Of a stretch of 52,428 nucleotides of DNA, positions 7,821 to 16,020 are shown piece after piece. Source of the stretch: Alteromonas_E sp964230255 (lineage in GTDB: Bacteria > Pseudomonadota > Gammaproteobacteria > Enterobacterales > Alteromonadaceae); assembly GCA_964230255.1 (NCBI GenBank), contig CAXRGW010000006.1, positions 1 to 52,428 on the forward strand, read 5' to 3'. Each line of letters starts with the position of its first letter. The stretch's first letter is position 1. The translations under genes and the position numbers were made by a program. A model generated the notes under the pieces. It was not told where the DNA came from and ran no database searches. It saw nothing but the letters and a program-made list of their open reading frames with translations.

Positions 7821-9053
7821 GTGACACAACGAAATACCCCCAATTGGTTGCCGCTGGCTGCTGCGTTAGAAAAGATGGCCGAAGTTATAGAGCCAATAAG
7901 TGATACTGAGACTATAGCCATTAGCGCGGCTAAAGGTCGCATCGCTGCGCAAAATGTATATTCGCCAATCAATGTTCCACCGTTCGCCAATTCTGCCATG
8001 GACGGTTATGCCATACGCTTTGCCGACGTAGAGCATGATATGCCACTTAACGTTGTAGGCAAAAGTCTTGCGGGCGAGCCGTTCGCAGGCGAAGTAGGAG
8101 CAATGCAGTGCGTGCGCATAATGACCGGGGGAGTATTGCCAACCGGCGCTGATACTGTGGTTATGCAAGAAAACGTTAGTGGCAATGGTGATGCGATTCA
8201 ACTCACTGATTCTGTGCGATATCAGGAGGCTGTTCGACCCGTTGGCGATGATATAAAAAAAGACAGTACAGTACTTGTTGCGGGTAAGAAAATCGCACCA
8301 ATAGATATCGGTTTACTTGCATCCTTGGGGATCGCAGAGGTCGTTGTTAAACGGCAACTGACAGTGGCTATTTTTTCCAGTGGTGATGAACTTACGCTAC
8401 CAGGTAAACCACTCCAAGAAGGCCATATCTATGACTCAAATCGCTTTGCTTTAATAGCGATGTTAGCTGAATTGGACTATACAGTAGTTGATTTGGGTAT
8501 TGTGCCCGATGATCTACATGCTTTACGGCTCGCGTTCGCAAGAGCTGATGAGAGCGCAGACTTAGTATTGTGCTCTGGTGGTGTATCAGTCGGGGAGGCC
8601 GACTACACGAGAGATGTGTTAGCTGAAATGGGGCAGGTGGAGTTTTGGAAACTTGCGATTAAGCCCGGTAAACCATTAGCTTTAGGTCGATTGCCAAACA
8701 GTATTTTTATCGGTTTGCCCGGAAATCCAGTGTCCGCAGTAGTGACCTTTGTGCAAGTCGCTCAGACGGCTTTGAGCCTACTGTCTGGGCAAACGCCGCA
8801 AACGCGTATGCAGCTGTCAGCAGTTGCGGCAGAGCGGTTTCGTAAGAGACCAGGCAGATTAGATTTTCAACGTGCTTATTGTTGGACAGACGCGTCTGGT
8901 CAATTGCTTATTAGGCCCGCGGGTAAACAAACCTCCGGGGTGTTGTCTTCGTTTACGCAAAGTAATTGTTTTGCTTGTTTAGAATTAGAGCGTGGTCCTG
9001 TAGCAGAAGGTGAAGCTGTGAAGGTTGAAATGTTCGATCATTTGTTCGGGTGA
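7821..9053 (+). CDS. moeA: molybdopterin molybdotransferase MoeA
   Basis: This 410-residue enzyme inserts molybdate into adenylylated molybdopterin in the cytosol, a step needed for the nitrate reductase encoded downstream. Diagnostic segments are NSAMDGYAIRF, MTGGVLPTGADTVVMQE, IFSSGDELTLPG with IYDSNRF, CSGGVSVGEADYTRD, IKPGKPLALG and GLPGNPVSAVVTF. The length equals E. coli MoeA (411). I chose the GTG at 7821, preceded by TGAGAG (7809-7814); a TTG at 7764 would add 19 residues unlike the family. It sits directly upstream of the nirB leader, so it belongs to the nitrate assimilation island although it has its own transcript start. Confidence 0.93.
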   Translation: MTQRNTPNWLPLAAALEKMAEVIEPISDTETIAISAAKGRIAAQNVYSPINVPPFANSAMDGYAIRFADVEHDMPLNVVGKSLAGEPFAGEVGAMQCVRIMTGGVLPTGADTVVMQENVSGNGDAIQLTDSVRYQEAVRPVGDDIKKDSTVLVAGKKIAPIDIGLLASLGIAEVVVKRQLTVAIFSSGDELTLPGKPLQEGHIYDSNRFALIAMLAELDYTVVDLGIVPDDLHALRLAFARADESADLVLCSGGVSVGEADYTRDVLAEMGQVEFWKLAIKPGKPLALGRLPNSIFIGLPGNPVSAVVTFVQVAQTALSLLSGQTPQTRMQLSAVAAERFRKRPGRLDFQRAYCWTDASGQLLIRPAGKQTSGVLSSFTQSNCFACLELERGPVAEGEAVKVEMFDHLFG

Positions 9054-9086
9054 GCGTCGATCTTTTGTCACTGCGAAGGTGCAATT

Positions 9087-9103
9087 TGCATTCTATTGGT
9101 GCA
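9087..9103 (+). promoter_or_regulatory. NtrC-like binding site upstream of nirB
   Basis: TGCATTCTATTGGTGCA matches 11 of the 14 arm positions of the NtrC palindrome (TGCACCA-N3-TGGTGCA). It lies about 90-105 bp upstream of the transcription start predicted from the sigma-54-like promoter, the normal distance for an enhancer. A further half-site, GGTGCA, lies at 9079-9084. Confidence 0.55.
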
Positions 9104-9164
9104 AGTGTCGGGAAGTTGACGACTTGAAAATTATTTAAGGTATTGAAATATATATATATTATAG

Positions 9165-9181
9165 TTGGCACTAATCCTGTA
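9165..9181 (+). promoter_or_regulatory. sigma-54-like promoter of nirB
   Basis: TTGGCACTAATCCTGTA has the ideal -24 element TTGGCAC. The -12 element is TGTA instead of TGCA, so the GG-N10-GC rule is met with one substitution. Start would be near 9192, giving about 65 untranslated bases before the first leader hairpin. Confidence 0.5.
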
Positions 9182-9258
9182 TTAGTTAAACCTAAGATGC
9201 GATGTTCAAAAATAGATTAGTGAACCTTAGAACGTCGTCATAATTATATTAAGCGCTT

Positions 9259-9278
9259 GGATCGCATTGGTGTGATTC
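9259..9278 (+). promoter_or_regulatory. ANTAR-target hairpin P1 of the nirB leader
   Basis: GGATCGC (9259-9265) pairs with GTGATTC (9272-9278) through seven pairs, two of them G-U, closing the six-base loop ATTGGT. The loop has A at position 1 and G at position 4, the hallmark of ANTAR-protein RNA targets. NasT, which has an ANTAR domain, is encoded 8 kb downstream. Confidence 0.75.
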
Positions 9279-9283
9279 GGCAA

Positions 9284-9301
9284 ATTGGCAATGAAGCCCG
9301 T
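9284..9301 (+). promoter_or_regulatory. ANTAR-target hairpin P2 of the nirB leader
   Basis: GGC (9287-9289) pairs with GCC (9296-9298) around the hexaloop AATGAA, again with A1 and G4; outer pairs A-T and T-G continue past one mismatch. Its 3' strand (9297-9301) is also the 5' strand of the terminator stem, so P2 and terminator are mutually exclusive. The spacing of six bases after P1 fits the two-hairpin ANTAR motif. Confidence 0.75.
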
Positions 9302-9344
9302 GACTAAAGTTTCTTTTGGAAACCATAGTTGCGGGTTTTTTTTT
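9297..9344 (+). terminator. attenuator terminator in the nirB leader
   Basis: CCCGTGACT (9297-9305) pairs with AGTTGCGGG (9327-9335) through nine pairs including two G-U. An inner GTTTC/GAAAC stem sits at the top, and nine Ts (9336-9344) follow. It is a textbook intrinsic terminator placed just before nirB. Formation of P2 would prevent it, the antitermination logic known for NasT-type regulators. Confidence 0.85.
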
Positions 9345-9364
9345 GCATAAAAACCAGGTGGACT

Positions 9365-11968
9365 ATGGCTAAACTATCGCAAAATTCTCCCACTAATCAG
9401 GATTCTAATGAACATATTGTCGTTATTGGTAATGGCATGGTCGGGCATCATTTTGTTGAGCAATTGCGCGCTCAGCACCCAACCGCAACAATCATTGTGC
9501 TCTGTGGCGAACCTCGTTTAGCATACGATCGCGTTCACTTATCTGAATACTTTAGCGGCAGAACTGCCGAGCAATTAGCATTGACTACGGAAGCTAACTA
9601 TGACGCCCTCAATATTGAATATCACACAAATGCTTGGGTCGAAAACATCGACCGTGAGGCCAGTTTAGTCAAGCTCACCAGTGGCGCAACATTTAGCTAT
9701 GAACGTTTAGTGTTAGCTACAGGCTCTTACCCCTTTGTACCGCCAATCCCTGGACACGAACAACCACATTGTCTTGTGTATCGTACAATTGAAGATCTAG
9801 AACAGATAGAAGCTTCAGCGCGCGAAAGCAAGATCGGTGTGGTTGTTGGTGGCGGTCTCTTGGGGTTAGAAGCTGCAAATGCCCTTAAAGAAGCTGGGCT
9901 TGAGACCCATGTGGTTGAATTTGCGCCGCAGCTAATGGCTGTTCAGGTCGACACTGGCGGTGGTCGCGTGTTGAAAGAGAAAATCGAGGCGTTAGGTGTC
10001 AATGTGCACACCCAGCGAGCAACTAACTTGATTACTAAAGGTGAATCAAGCCGATACCGTATGTGTTTTCAGGATGACGAGTTCTTAGAAACCGACATGA
10101 TCCTATTTTCTGCGGGGATACGTCCTTCAGATCAACTTGCCAAACTAGCAGGCTTAGAACTTGGTGAACGAGGCGGTATCGTAATCAACGATAACTGCCA
10201 GACTTCTGATCCCAATATTTATGCGGTTGGCGAATGTGCCTTGTGGCGAGGTCGAATCTTTGGCTTAGTCGCACCCGGTTACACCATGGCTCGCGCGGCA
10301 GTTAGTCATTTGGTTGGCGGCGATGAAACCTTTAGTGGCGCGGATATGAGCACCAAGCTCAAATTGATGGGTGTTGAAGTGGGTTCAATCGGCGATGCGC
10401 ATGGTCGAACCGAGGGCTCACTAAGCTATGTTTATGAAAATCAGCCACGTGGGGTGTACAAAAAAATCGTCGTCAGCGACGATGAAAAGAGCTTGTTAGG
10501 TGCAGTGCTAGTTGGTGATACGTCAGATTACGACAATTTACTGCAATACGCTTTGAACGGCATCGAGTTACCTGAAAATGCGGAATCGTTAATCTTGCCT
10601 TCTTCAGGTGAAGCACCTGCATTGGGAAGTGATGCTTTGCCAGATTCAGCAACCATTTGCTCGTGTCACAACGTCAGTAAAGGCGATGTGGTTGCGGCAA
10701 TAGATGATGGCAATTGTGATTTGGCGGCAGTCAAACAATGCACAAAAGCGAGTACTGGTTGCGGCGGTTGTGCAGCGCTACTGAAAAATGTGGTTGATAG
10801 CACCTTAACGGCACGTGGAGTTGAAGTGTCCAAAGACATCTGTTCACACTTTGCCTATTCGCGCCAAGAGTTATTCCACTTAATTCAAGTGGGCAAAATA
10901 AAGACTTTTGCTGAACTACTTGAAAAGCATGGTGAAGGCCATGGCTGTGAGATTTGTAGGCCTGCAGTAGCGTCAATTCTGGCTTCTGTTTGGAATGACT
11001 TTGTTCTCACACCTGATCACGTTAGCCTTCAAGATACCAATGATACATACCTGGCAAACATGCAAAAAGATGGTACATACTCCATTGTGCCGCGTGTTCC
11101 TGGCGGAGAAATAACGCCGGAAAAACTGATTTTATTGGGCGAAGTAGCTAGAGACTTCAGTCTCTACACAAAAATTACCGGTGGTCAGCGAATAGACTTG
11201 TTTGGTGCACGCGTCGACGAATTACCGATCATTTGGCAGCGATTAATCGAAGGTGGTTTTGAGACAGGTCATGCTTATGCCAAGTCTTTAAGAACGGTTA
11301 AGTCATGCGTTGGCAGCACCTGGTGTCGATATGGTGTCCAAGACTCAGTTGGCCAAGCAATTGATTTAGAAAATCGCTACAAGGGACTTCGCACGCCGCA
11401 CAAACTTAAATTTGCTGTTTCCGGGTGCACGCGCGAATGCGCTGAAGCACAAAGTAAGGACATCGGGGTAATTGCGACTGAAAATGGCTGGAACTTATAC
11501 GTGTGTGGTAATGGCGGCATGAAGCCTCGACATGCGGATTTGTTTGCAACTGATATAGATAGTGAAACTCTGCATAAATACATTGATCGCATTTTAATGT
11601 TCTATGTCAGAACCGCTGATCGCTTACAACGTACTTCAGTGTGGATGGAAAATTTAGAAGGTGGCTTGGAGTATTTACAACAAGTGGTCATCGAGGACTC
11701 CTTGGGGATTTGTACAGACTTAGAAGCGCAAATGCAACATGTAGTAGACAGCTACCAGTGTGAGTGGAAGACTGCTATCGAAAACCAGCAATCGCGCAAG
11801 CGTTTCCGTCAATTCGTTAACAGCGATGAACAAGATCCCAATATCGTATTTGTGCAGGAGCGCGGTCAAATTCGACCTGCGACTGATGCGGAGAAACGCA
11901 GCGCTAATCTTGGCGATATAGATATCCAAGTGATTGACGAACTAGCACCTGAAGTAGAGACAGCATAG
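9365..11968 (+). CDS. nirB: assimilatory NADH-dependent nitrite reductase, large subunit
   Basis: This 867-residue cytosolic enzyme reduces nitrite to ammonium. Domain order: FAD/NAD-binding oxidoreductase (residues about 15-330, with VVIGNGMVGHHF and VVVGGGLLGLEAANAL), NirB C-terminal redox domain, and a BFD-type [2Fe-2S] domain (CSCHNVSKGDVVAAI ... CTKASTGCGGC, about 437-490). The ferredoxin-like half and siroheme/[4Fe-4S] domain follow, with SCVGSTWC and GCTREC supplying the four cluster cysteines. E. coli NirB is 847 residues. The ATG at 9365 follows AGGTGG; an upstream TTG lies inside the terminator and is rejected. Expression is predicted to depend on sigma-54/NtrC and on NasT antitermination. 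nirD follows after 11 bases. Confidence 0.95.
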   Translation: MAKLSQNSPTNQDSNEHIVVIGNGMVGHHFVEQLRAQHPTATIIVLCGEPRLAYDRVHLSEYFSGRTAEQLALTTEANYDALNIEYHTNAWVENIDREASLVKLTSGATFSYERLVLATGSYPFVPPIPGHEQPHCLVYRTIEDLEQIEASARESKIGVVVGGGLLGLEAANALKEAGLETHVVEFAPQLMAVQVDTGGGRVLKEKIEALGVNVHTQRATNLITKGESSRYRMCFQDDEFLETDMILFSAGIRPSDQLAKLAGLELGERGGIVINDNCQTSDPNIYAVGECALWRGRIFGLVAPGYTMARAAVSHLVGGDETFSGADMSTKLKLMGVEVGSIGDAHGRTEGSLSYVYENQPRGVYKKIVVSDDEKSLLGAVLVGDTSDYDNLLQYALNGIELPENAESLILPSSGEAPALGSDALPDSATICSCHNVSKGDVVAAIDDGNCDLAAVKQCTKASTGCGGCAALLKNVVDSTLTARGVEVSKDICSHFAYSRQELFHLIQVGKIKTFAELLEKHGEGHGCEICRPAVASILASVWNDFVLTPDHVSLQDTNDTYLANMQKDGTYSIVPRVPGGEITPEKLILLGEVARDFSLYTKITGGQRIDLFGARVDELPIIWQRLIEGGFETGHAYAKSLRTVKSCVGSTWCRYGVQDSVGQAIDLENRYKGLRTPHKLKFAVSGCTRECAEAQSKDIGVIATENGWNLYVCGNGGMKPRHADLFATDIDSETLHKYIDRILMFYVRTADRLQRTSVWMENLEGGLEYLQQVVIEDSLGICTDLEAQMQHVVDSYQCEWKTAIENQQSRKRFRQFVNSDEQDPNIVFVQERGQIRPATDAEKRSANLGDIDIQVIDELAPEVETA

Positions 11969-11979
11969 GAGTATCCAAT

Positions 11980-12327
11980 ATGAGTGACGTTTGGCAAGAT
12001 GTTTGTAGCATTGAAGACTTAGTAACTGACTCTGGTGTTTGTAGTCTTATCAATGGTAAGCAAGTCGCACTTTTTAATGTGAAAAATGAGGATGGTGAGC
12101 ACATATATGCGCTGCAGAACTACGATCCGTTTGGCAAAGCTAATGTGTTGTATCGCGGGTTGTTGGGAAGTAGTGAGGAGCAAATATTTGTTGCGTCGCC
12201 TTTGTACAAGCAACGTTTTTGCTTGTCCACTGGGCAATGTTTAGATGAAGACAGTGTGTCGATTGCTACTTTTGCTGCCAAAGTACTCGATGGTCGTGTG
12301 TTAGTTAAAACGACATCGATATCCTAG
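11980..12327 (+). CDS. nirD: nitrite reductase small subunit (Rieske-fold)
   Basis: This 115-residue partner of NirB has the NirD-type Rieske fold. Landmarks are the N-terminal VWQDVCSIEDL, the segment YALQNYDPFGKANVLYRG and the end LVKTTSIS. The Cys-His pairs that hold a Rieske cluster are absent, as in characterised NirD proteins, so it is structural or docking. A clear AGGAG precedes the ATG. It is co-transcribed between nirB and nasA (7 bases apart from the latter). Confidence 0.9.
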   Translation: MSDVWQDVCSIEDLVTDSGVCSLINGKQVALFNVKNEDGEHIYALQNYDPFGKANVLYRGLLGSSEEQIFVASPLYKQRFCLSTGQCLDEDSVSIATFAAKVLDGRVLVKTTSIS

Positions 12328-12334
12328 GGTCCTA

Positions 12335-15103
12335 ATGATGCAGACGAAACTGTGTTCAACAACATGCCCATATTGTGGTGTAGGTTGTGGCGTTGATGTT
12401 GAACGCATTGTTGAACCAAATGGTGATGTTTCCTTAGCCAATCTAATCGGTCAGCGTGAGCATCCCGCCAATTATGGGCGCTTATGCGTAAAAGGCAGTC
12501 ATTTACTCGATACCAATGATACTAATGGTCGGATGGCATATCCCTCGGTAAATGGGCAACGAGTTGAATGGCCAGCAGCTATCAATGCTGTTGCCTCAGC
12601 TATGTCGCAAGCGATAGCTGAGCACGGACCAGATTCGGTAGCAATGTACGTATCTGGTCAGTTACTGACAGAAGACTACTACGTAGCCAACAAACTGATG
12701 AAAGGTTTTGTTGGAACAGCCAATATCGATACTAATTCCCGTTTGTGCATGTCGTCTGCAGTAGCAGCATACAAGAGGTCGTTTGGCAGTGATTCAGTAC
12801 CCTGTAATTATGAGGACATTGAATCTACCGATTTGTTTGTGATGGTTGGCTCAAACGCTGCTTGGACGCACCCAGTATTATTTCAACGAGTAGAAAAAGC
12901 CAAGCAACGCAACCCTAACATGCGAATTATTTGTGTCGATCCGCGTGAAACGGCAAGTTGCGCATTGGCCGATCAACACTTGGCATTACGGCCTGGTAGT
13001 GATGCGGTATTATTTAATGGCTTACTAGCCTTCCTAGCTGCAAACAATGGATTAGATAAATCATTTATCGAACAATCAACCGAAGGGTTTACTGCAGTAT
13101 TGGTTAATGCCAGTGAGTTCACGATTGAAAGGGTTGCGAACGAGTGTGACCTTAGCCAGGCGTCTGTAACTGCATTTTTCCAGCAATTCTTATCGAGCAA
13201 AACTGCAATCACTTTCTACTCCATGGGGATAAACCAATCCAGCAGTGGGGTCGACAAAGCGAATGCGATAATCAATTGTCACTTGGCTAGCGGCAAAATT
13301 GGCAAGGTGGGCAGTGGTCCATTCTCGATTACTGGGCAACCAAACGCCATGGGCGGTCGCGAAGTGGGTGGATTAGCCAATATGCTTGCGGCACATATGG
13401 ATATTGAGAATACTGAGCATCGAAAAATTGTCGGTGAGTATTGGCAATCACCAAATTTGGTCACCAGCGGTGGTTTAAAAGCAGTCGATATGTTTGACGC
13501 AGTGGCTAGCGGCCAAATCAAATTTATTTGGATTATGGCAACTAACCCGTTGGTAAGCATGCCGAATCGCAATGCGATTGAAAACGCTTTGCGAAAATGC
13601 CCAACAGTTGTAGTGTCCGACACCGTTGCCAGTAATGACACATTGCGTTTCGCCCACATTAAACTGCCTGCTACAGGATGGTCAGAAAAAGACGGTACTG
13701 TTACGAATTCTGAACGTCGCATATCACGACAGCATGGTTTGCTAGCGCCCTTCGCCGAAAGTCGACATGATTGGCAGGCAATTTGTGCGGTTGCGCAAGC
13801 GATGGGATTTAGTGATGCATTTGCATTTCAATCGCCGCGAGAAATATTCAATGAGCATGCAGGTCTCACTGCGTATAGAAACAATGGCAGTCGTGACCTA
13901 GACCTGTCGGGTTTGCAAGATCTTACCGAAGAGCAATACGAAAACTTCAAGCCGATACAGTGGCCGGTAAACAAAGCTAATCCAGATGGCACTGCACGCT
14001 TGTTTGGCGATGGTGTGTTTTTTACACCATCTAAACGCGCCAATTTTATTTCCGTTGTACCTCGCCAGCCTGAGCAGCAAACTAGCGAAGATTTTCCTTT
14101 AGTTTTAAACACTGGTCGCTTGCGCGATCAGTGGCATACCATGACGCGGACCGGTAAAGCGCTGAAGCTGACACAGCATTTCAACGAGAGCTTTGTTTCA
14201 ATGCACCCTCAGGATGCCAATAAGAGTGGTATCAAAGACGGACAAATCGTGGCGTTAACGTCAAGAGTCAATACAACAAAACCGGTATTTTTGCGCGCAA
14301 AACTCGATGGCTCACAGCGCCAAGGTGAGTGTTTTGCCCCAATCCATTGGAGCATGGAAAATACCAGTACAAGTAGTGTAGCTCGGTTATTTTCTAGTGC
14401 TCATGATTCGGTTTCTGGCCAACCTGAATTAAAACATGCGGCAATAAACATTGAGATTGCGACTGTGAACAGTTACGCCGATGTTTATACCACTGCAAAA
14501 CTACCCTCAACGTGGTTAAACGATATTGATTATTGGTCGTTTACCCCCTTTGAAAATGGCTATGTCTACCGCTTAGGCTCGGAAATGAGCACTGATGAGT
14601 TAGCTTCACAGCTTCATCCATTGCTCACTAGTGAAGTTGAATTGATTCAGCGGGTAACAAACAGCCAGAGTAATCTGATTGCATTGGTGAACGAGCGCAT
14701 CGTGTTAGCAGCGTTTGTTACAACTGACATATTGGCAAGTAACAGTGCGTGGCTTGCCGATTGTTTTACGCGAGGTTCTCTAGATAGTGCATCTATCACG
14801 GCACTAATCAGAGGCGAAGTACCTAATGAATACACGCAAGGTAGGCTCATTTGTTCTTGTTATAAGGTCCGCGAAAAATCGATTGAAGCGGCGATTGAGC
14901 AAGGATGTTCTACCGTTGCTGAACTAGGTGAAAAGCTGAGCTGTGGCACTAATTGTGGCTCTTGTAAAAGCGAATTGGCAGGCATGTTACATAACCACAA
15001 CGAAACTAAACGAAATCGGCATGGCGAGGAAATTATCTCAGTTGTGATGCGGTCTTCTGAATCTCCAGCGTTTTCTGAATCTTCACAAGAGGCACTAAAA
15101 TAA
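12335..15103 (+). CDS. nasA: assimilatory nitrate reductase catalytic subunit
   Basis: This 922-residue cytosolic molybdoenzyme reduces nitrate to nitrite. The N-terminal [4Fe-4S] domain shows CPYCGVGC and GRLCVKGSHL. The bis-MGD domain has SRLCMSSAV, whose Cys is the likely Mo ligand, plus SITGQPNAMGGREVGG and LPATGWSEKDGTVTNSERR. The molybdopterin dinucleotide-binding domain contains NTGRLRDQWHTMTRTG. A C-terminal BFD-type [2Fe-2S] domain (CSCYKVREKSIEAAI ... CGTNCGSC) makes the protein longer than bacterial NasA forms that lack it. No separate NADH-oxidising NasB/NasC subunit is encoded nearby, so electrons may come from ferredoxin/flavodoxin or from NirB. AGGG lies before the paired ATG codons; I use the first. 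The stop overlaps cobA by one base. Confidence 0.95.
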   Translation: MMQTKLCSTTCPYCGVGCGVDVERIVEPNGDVSLANLIGQREHPANYGRLCVKGSHLLDTNDTNGRMAYPSVNGQRVEWPAAINAVASAMSQAIAEHGPDSVAMYVSGQLLTEDYYVANKLMKGFVGTANIDTNSRLCMSSAVAAYKRSFGSDSVPCNYEDIESTDLFVMVGSNAAWTHPVLFQRVEKAKQRNPNMRIICVDPRETASCALADQHLALRPGSDAVLFNGLLAFLAANNGLDKSFIEQSTEGFTAVLVNASEFTIERVANECDLSQASVTAFFQQFLSSKTAITFYSMGINQSSSGVDKANAIINCHLASGKIGKVGSGPFSITGQPNAMGGREVGGLANMLAAHMDIENTEHRKIVGEYWQSPNLVTSGGLKAVDMFDAVASGQIKFIWIMATNPLVSMPNRNAIENALRKCPTVVVSDTVASNDTLRFAHIKLPATGWSEKDGTVTNSERRISRQHGLLAPFAESRHDWQAICAVAQAMGFSDAFAFQSPREIFNEHAGLTAYRNNGSRDLDLSGLQDLTEEQYENFKPIQWPVNKANPDGTARLFGDGVFFTPSKRANFISVVPRQPEQQTSEDFPLVLNTGRLRDQWHTMTRTGKALKLTQHFNESFVSMHPQDANKSGIKDGQIVALTSRVNTTKPVFLRAKLDGSQRQGECFAPIHWSMENTSTSSVARLFSSAHDSVSGQPELKHAAINIEIATVNSYADVYTTAKLPSTWLNDIDYWSFTPFENGYVYRLGSEMSTDELASQLHPLLTSEVELIQRVTNSQSNLIALVNERIVLAAFVTTDILASNSAWLADCFTRGSLDSASITALIRGEVPNEYTQGRLICSCYKVREKSIEAAIEQGCSTVAELGEKLSCGTNCGSCKSELAGMLHNHNETKRNRHGEEIISVVMRSSESPAFSESSQEALK

Positions 15104-16020
15104 TGGCAAGCATTTCTATTATGACTCGTTCAGCCCACTTAGCGTCACGCGGTTGGTGTGCTCTTCGCACGGCCTCCAATGATATTGTTAACATATTTAA
15201 TCGCTACAATTCACAAACTAAACGCTGTGAGAACGCTTCAGGTAAAGGAACTGCGCTTTTGGTTGGCGCAGGACCTGGCGATCCTGGTCTTTTGACAATG
15301 CATGCATTCAATGCAATGAGAGCGGCCGATGTCGTATTAATTGATAGCTTGGTTTCGGAGCAAATCGTTGATTTGCTCCCGACCAATGTCGAGCAACGTT
15401 ATGTCGGTAAACGAGCTGGTCATCACAGCATGTCGCAAAGTGCTATTTGTGAGCTTATGGTTGAATATGCGCTTGCGGGCAAATGTGTTGTTCGTTTAAA
15501 AGGCGGTGATCCTGCTATTTTTGGGCGTACGGCTGAAGAAGTAAACGCACTTGAAGATGCTGGTATTGAGTATGCAATCGTGCCTGGGATTACTGCTGCC
15601 TCGGCAGCCTCTGCTTACAGTGGCATACCATTAACAATGCGCGGTGCAGCGCAATCTGTGCGTTTGATTACTGCGCATATGCAAGACCCAGCGAAACAAC
15701 CAGATTGGCGAGTGCTATCCAAGGGTTTACACGATCAAACGCTAGTGTTCTACATGGGCTTAGGACGATTAGACGCTATCATTGCACGTTTAGTCGATGC
15801 GGGTATGGCGCAGAACATGCCGGTGGCAGTTATCGATAAAGCTTCCACGCCCGAACAACAGGTGATCTGTGCTAATGCTGATGTAATTGTAGAAACAGTG
15901 AATTCAAATCAAATCACGGGGCCGAGCTTAATTGTGATAGGTAAAACCGTCTCTCATCAGTTTGCAGTAACGCCTGAGTTATTACTGCAAATCAATCAAT
16001 CCACAGGGGTTTTCGTCTGA
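15103..16020 (+). CDS. cobA: uroporphyrinogen-III C-methyltransferase (siroheme synthesis)
   Basis: This 305-residue SUMT methylates uroporphyrinogen III to precorrin-2 and so feeds siroheme for NirB. Motifs are LLVGAGPGDPGLLT, YVGKRAGHHSMSQ, VVRLKGGDPAIFGR and VPGITAASAASAYSGIPLTM. A 45-50 residue N-terminal extension without similarity to the catalytic fold precedes the first motif; the true start could be an internal ATG (for example 15121). It lacks the CysG dehydrogenase/ferrochelatase domain, so those activities must come from elsewhere. It overlaps nasA and the next gene by one base each. Confidence 0.92.
   Translation: MASISIMTRSAHLASRGWCALRTASNDIVNIFNRYNSQTKRCENASGKGTALLVGAGPGDPGLLTMHAFNAMRAADVVLIDSLVSEQIVDLLPTNVEQRYVGKRAGHHSMSQSAICELMVEYALAGKCVVRLKGGDPAIFGRTAEEVNALEDAGIEYAIVPGITAASAASAYSGIPLTMRGAAQSVRLITAHMQDPAKQPDWRVLSKGLHDQTLVFYMGLGRLDAIIARLVDAGMAQNMPVAVIDKASTPEQQVICANADVIVETVNSNQITGPSLIVIGKTVSHQFAVTPELLLQINQSTGVFV

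Larger units (their letters stand above)
9054..9364 (+). other. nirB control region and untranslated leader
   Basis: This 311-base gap contains no gene. From 5' to 3' it carries an NtrC-like palindrome, a sigma-54-like promoter, two hairpins of the ANTAR-target type and an intrinsic terminator ending 20 bases before the nirB start codon; each is listed separately. AGGTGG (9356-9361) provides the ribosome site. Confidence 0.75.

Noticed and set aside
9329..9364. TTG start extending NirB by 12 residues
   Set aside because: It would begin inside the terminator stem and T tract; AGGTGG and the ATG at 9365 are far better.
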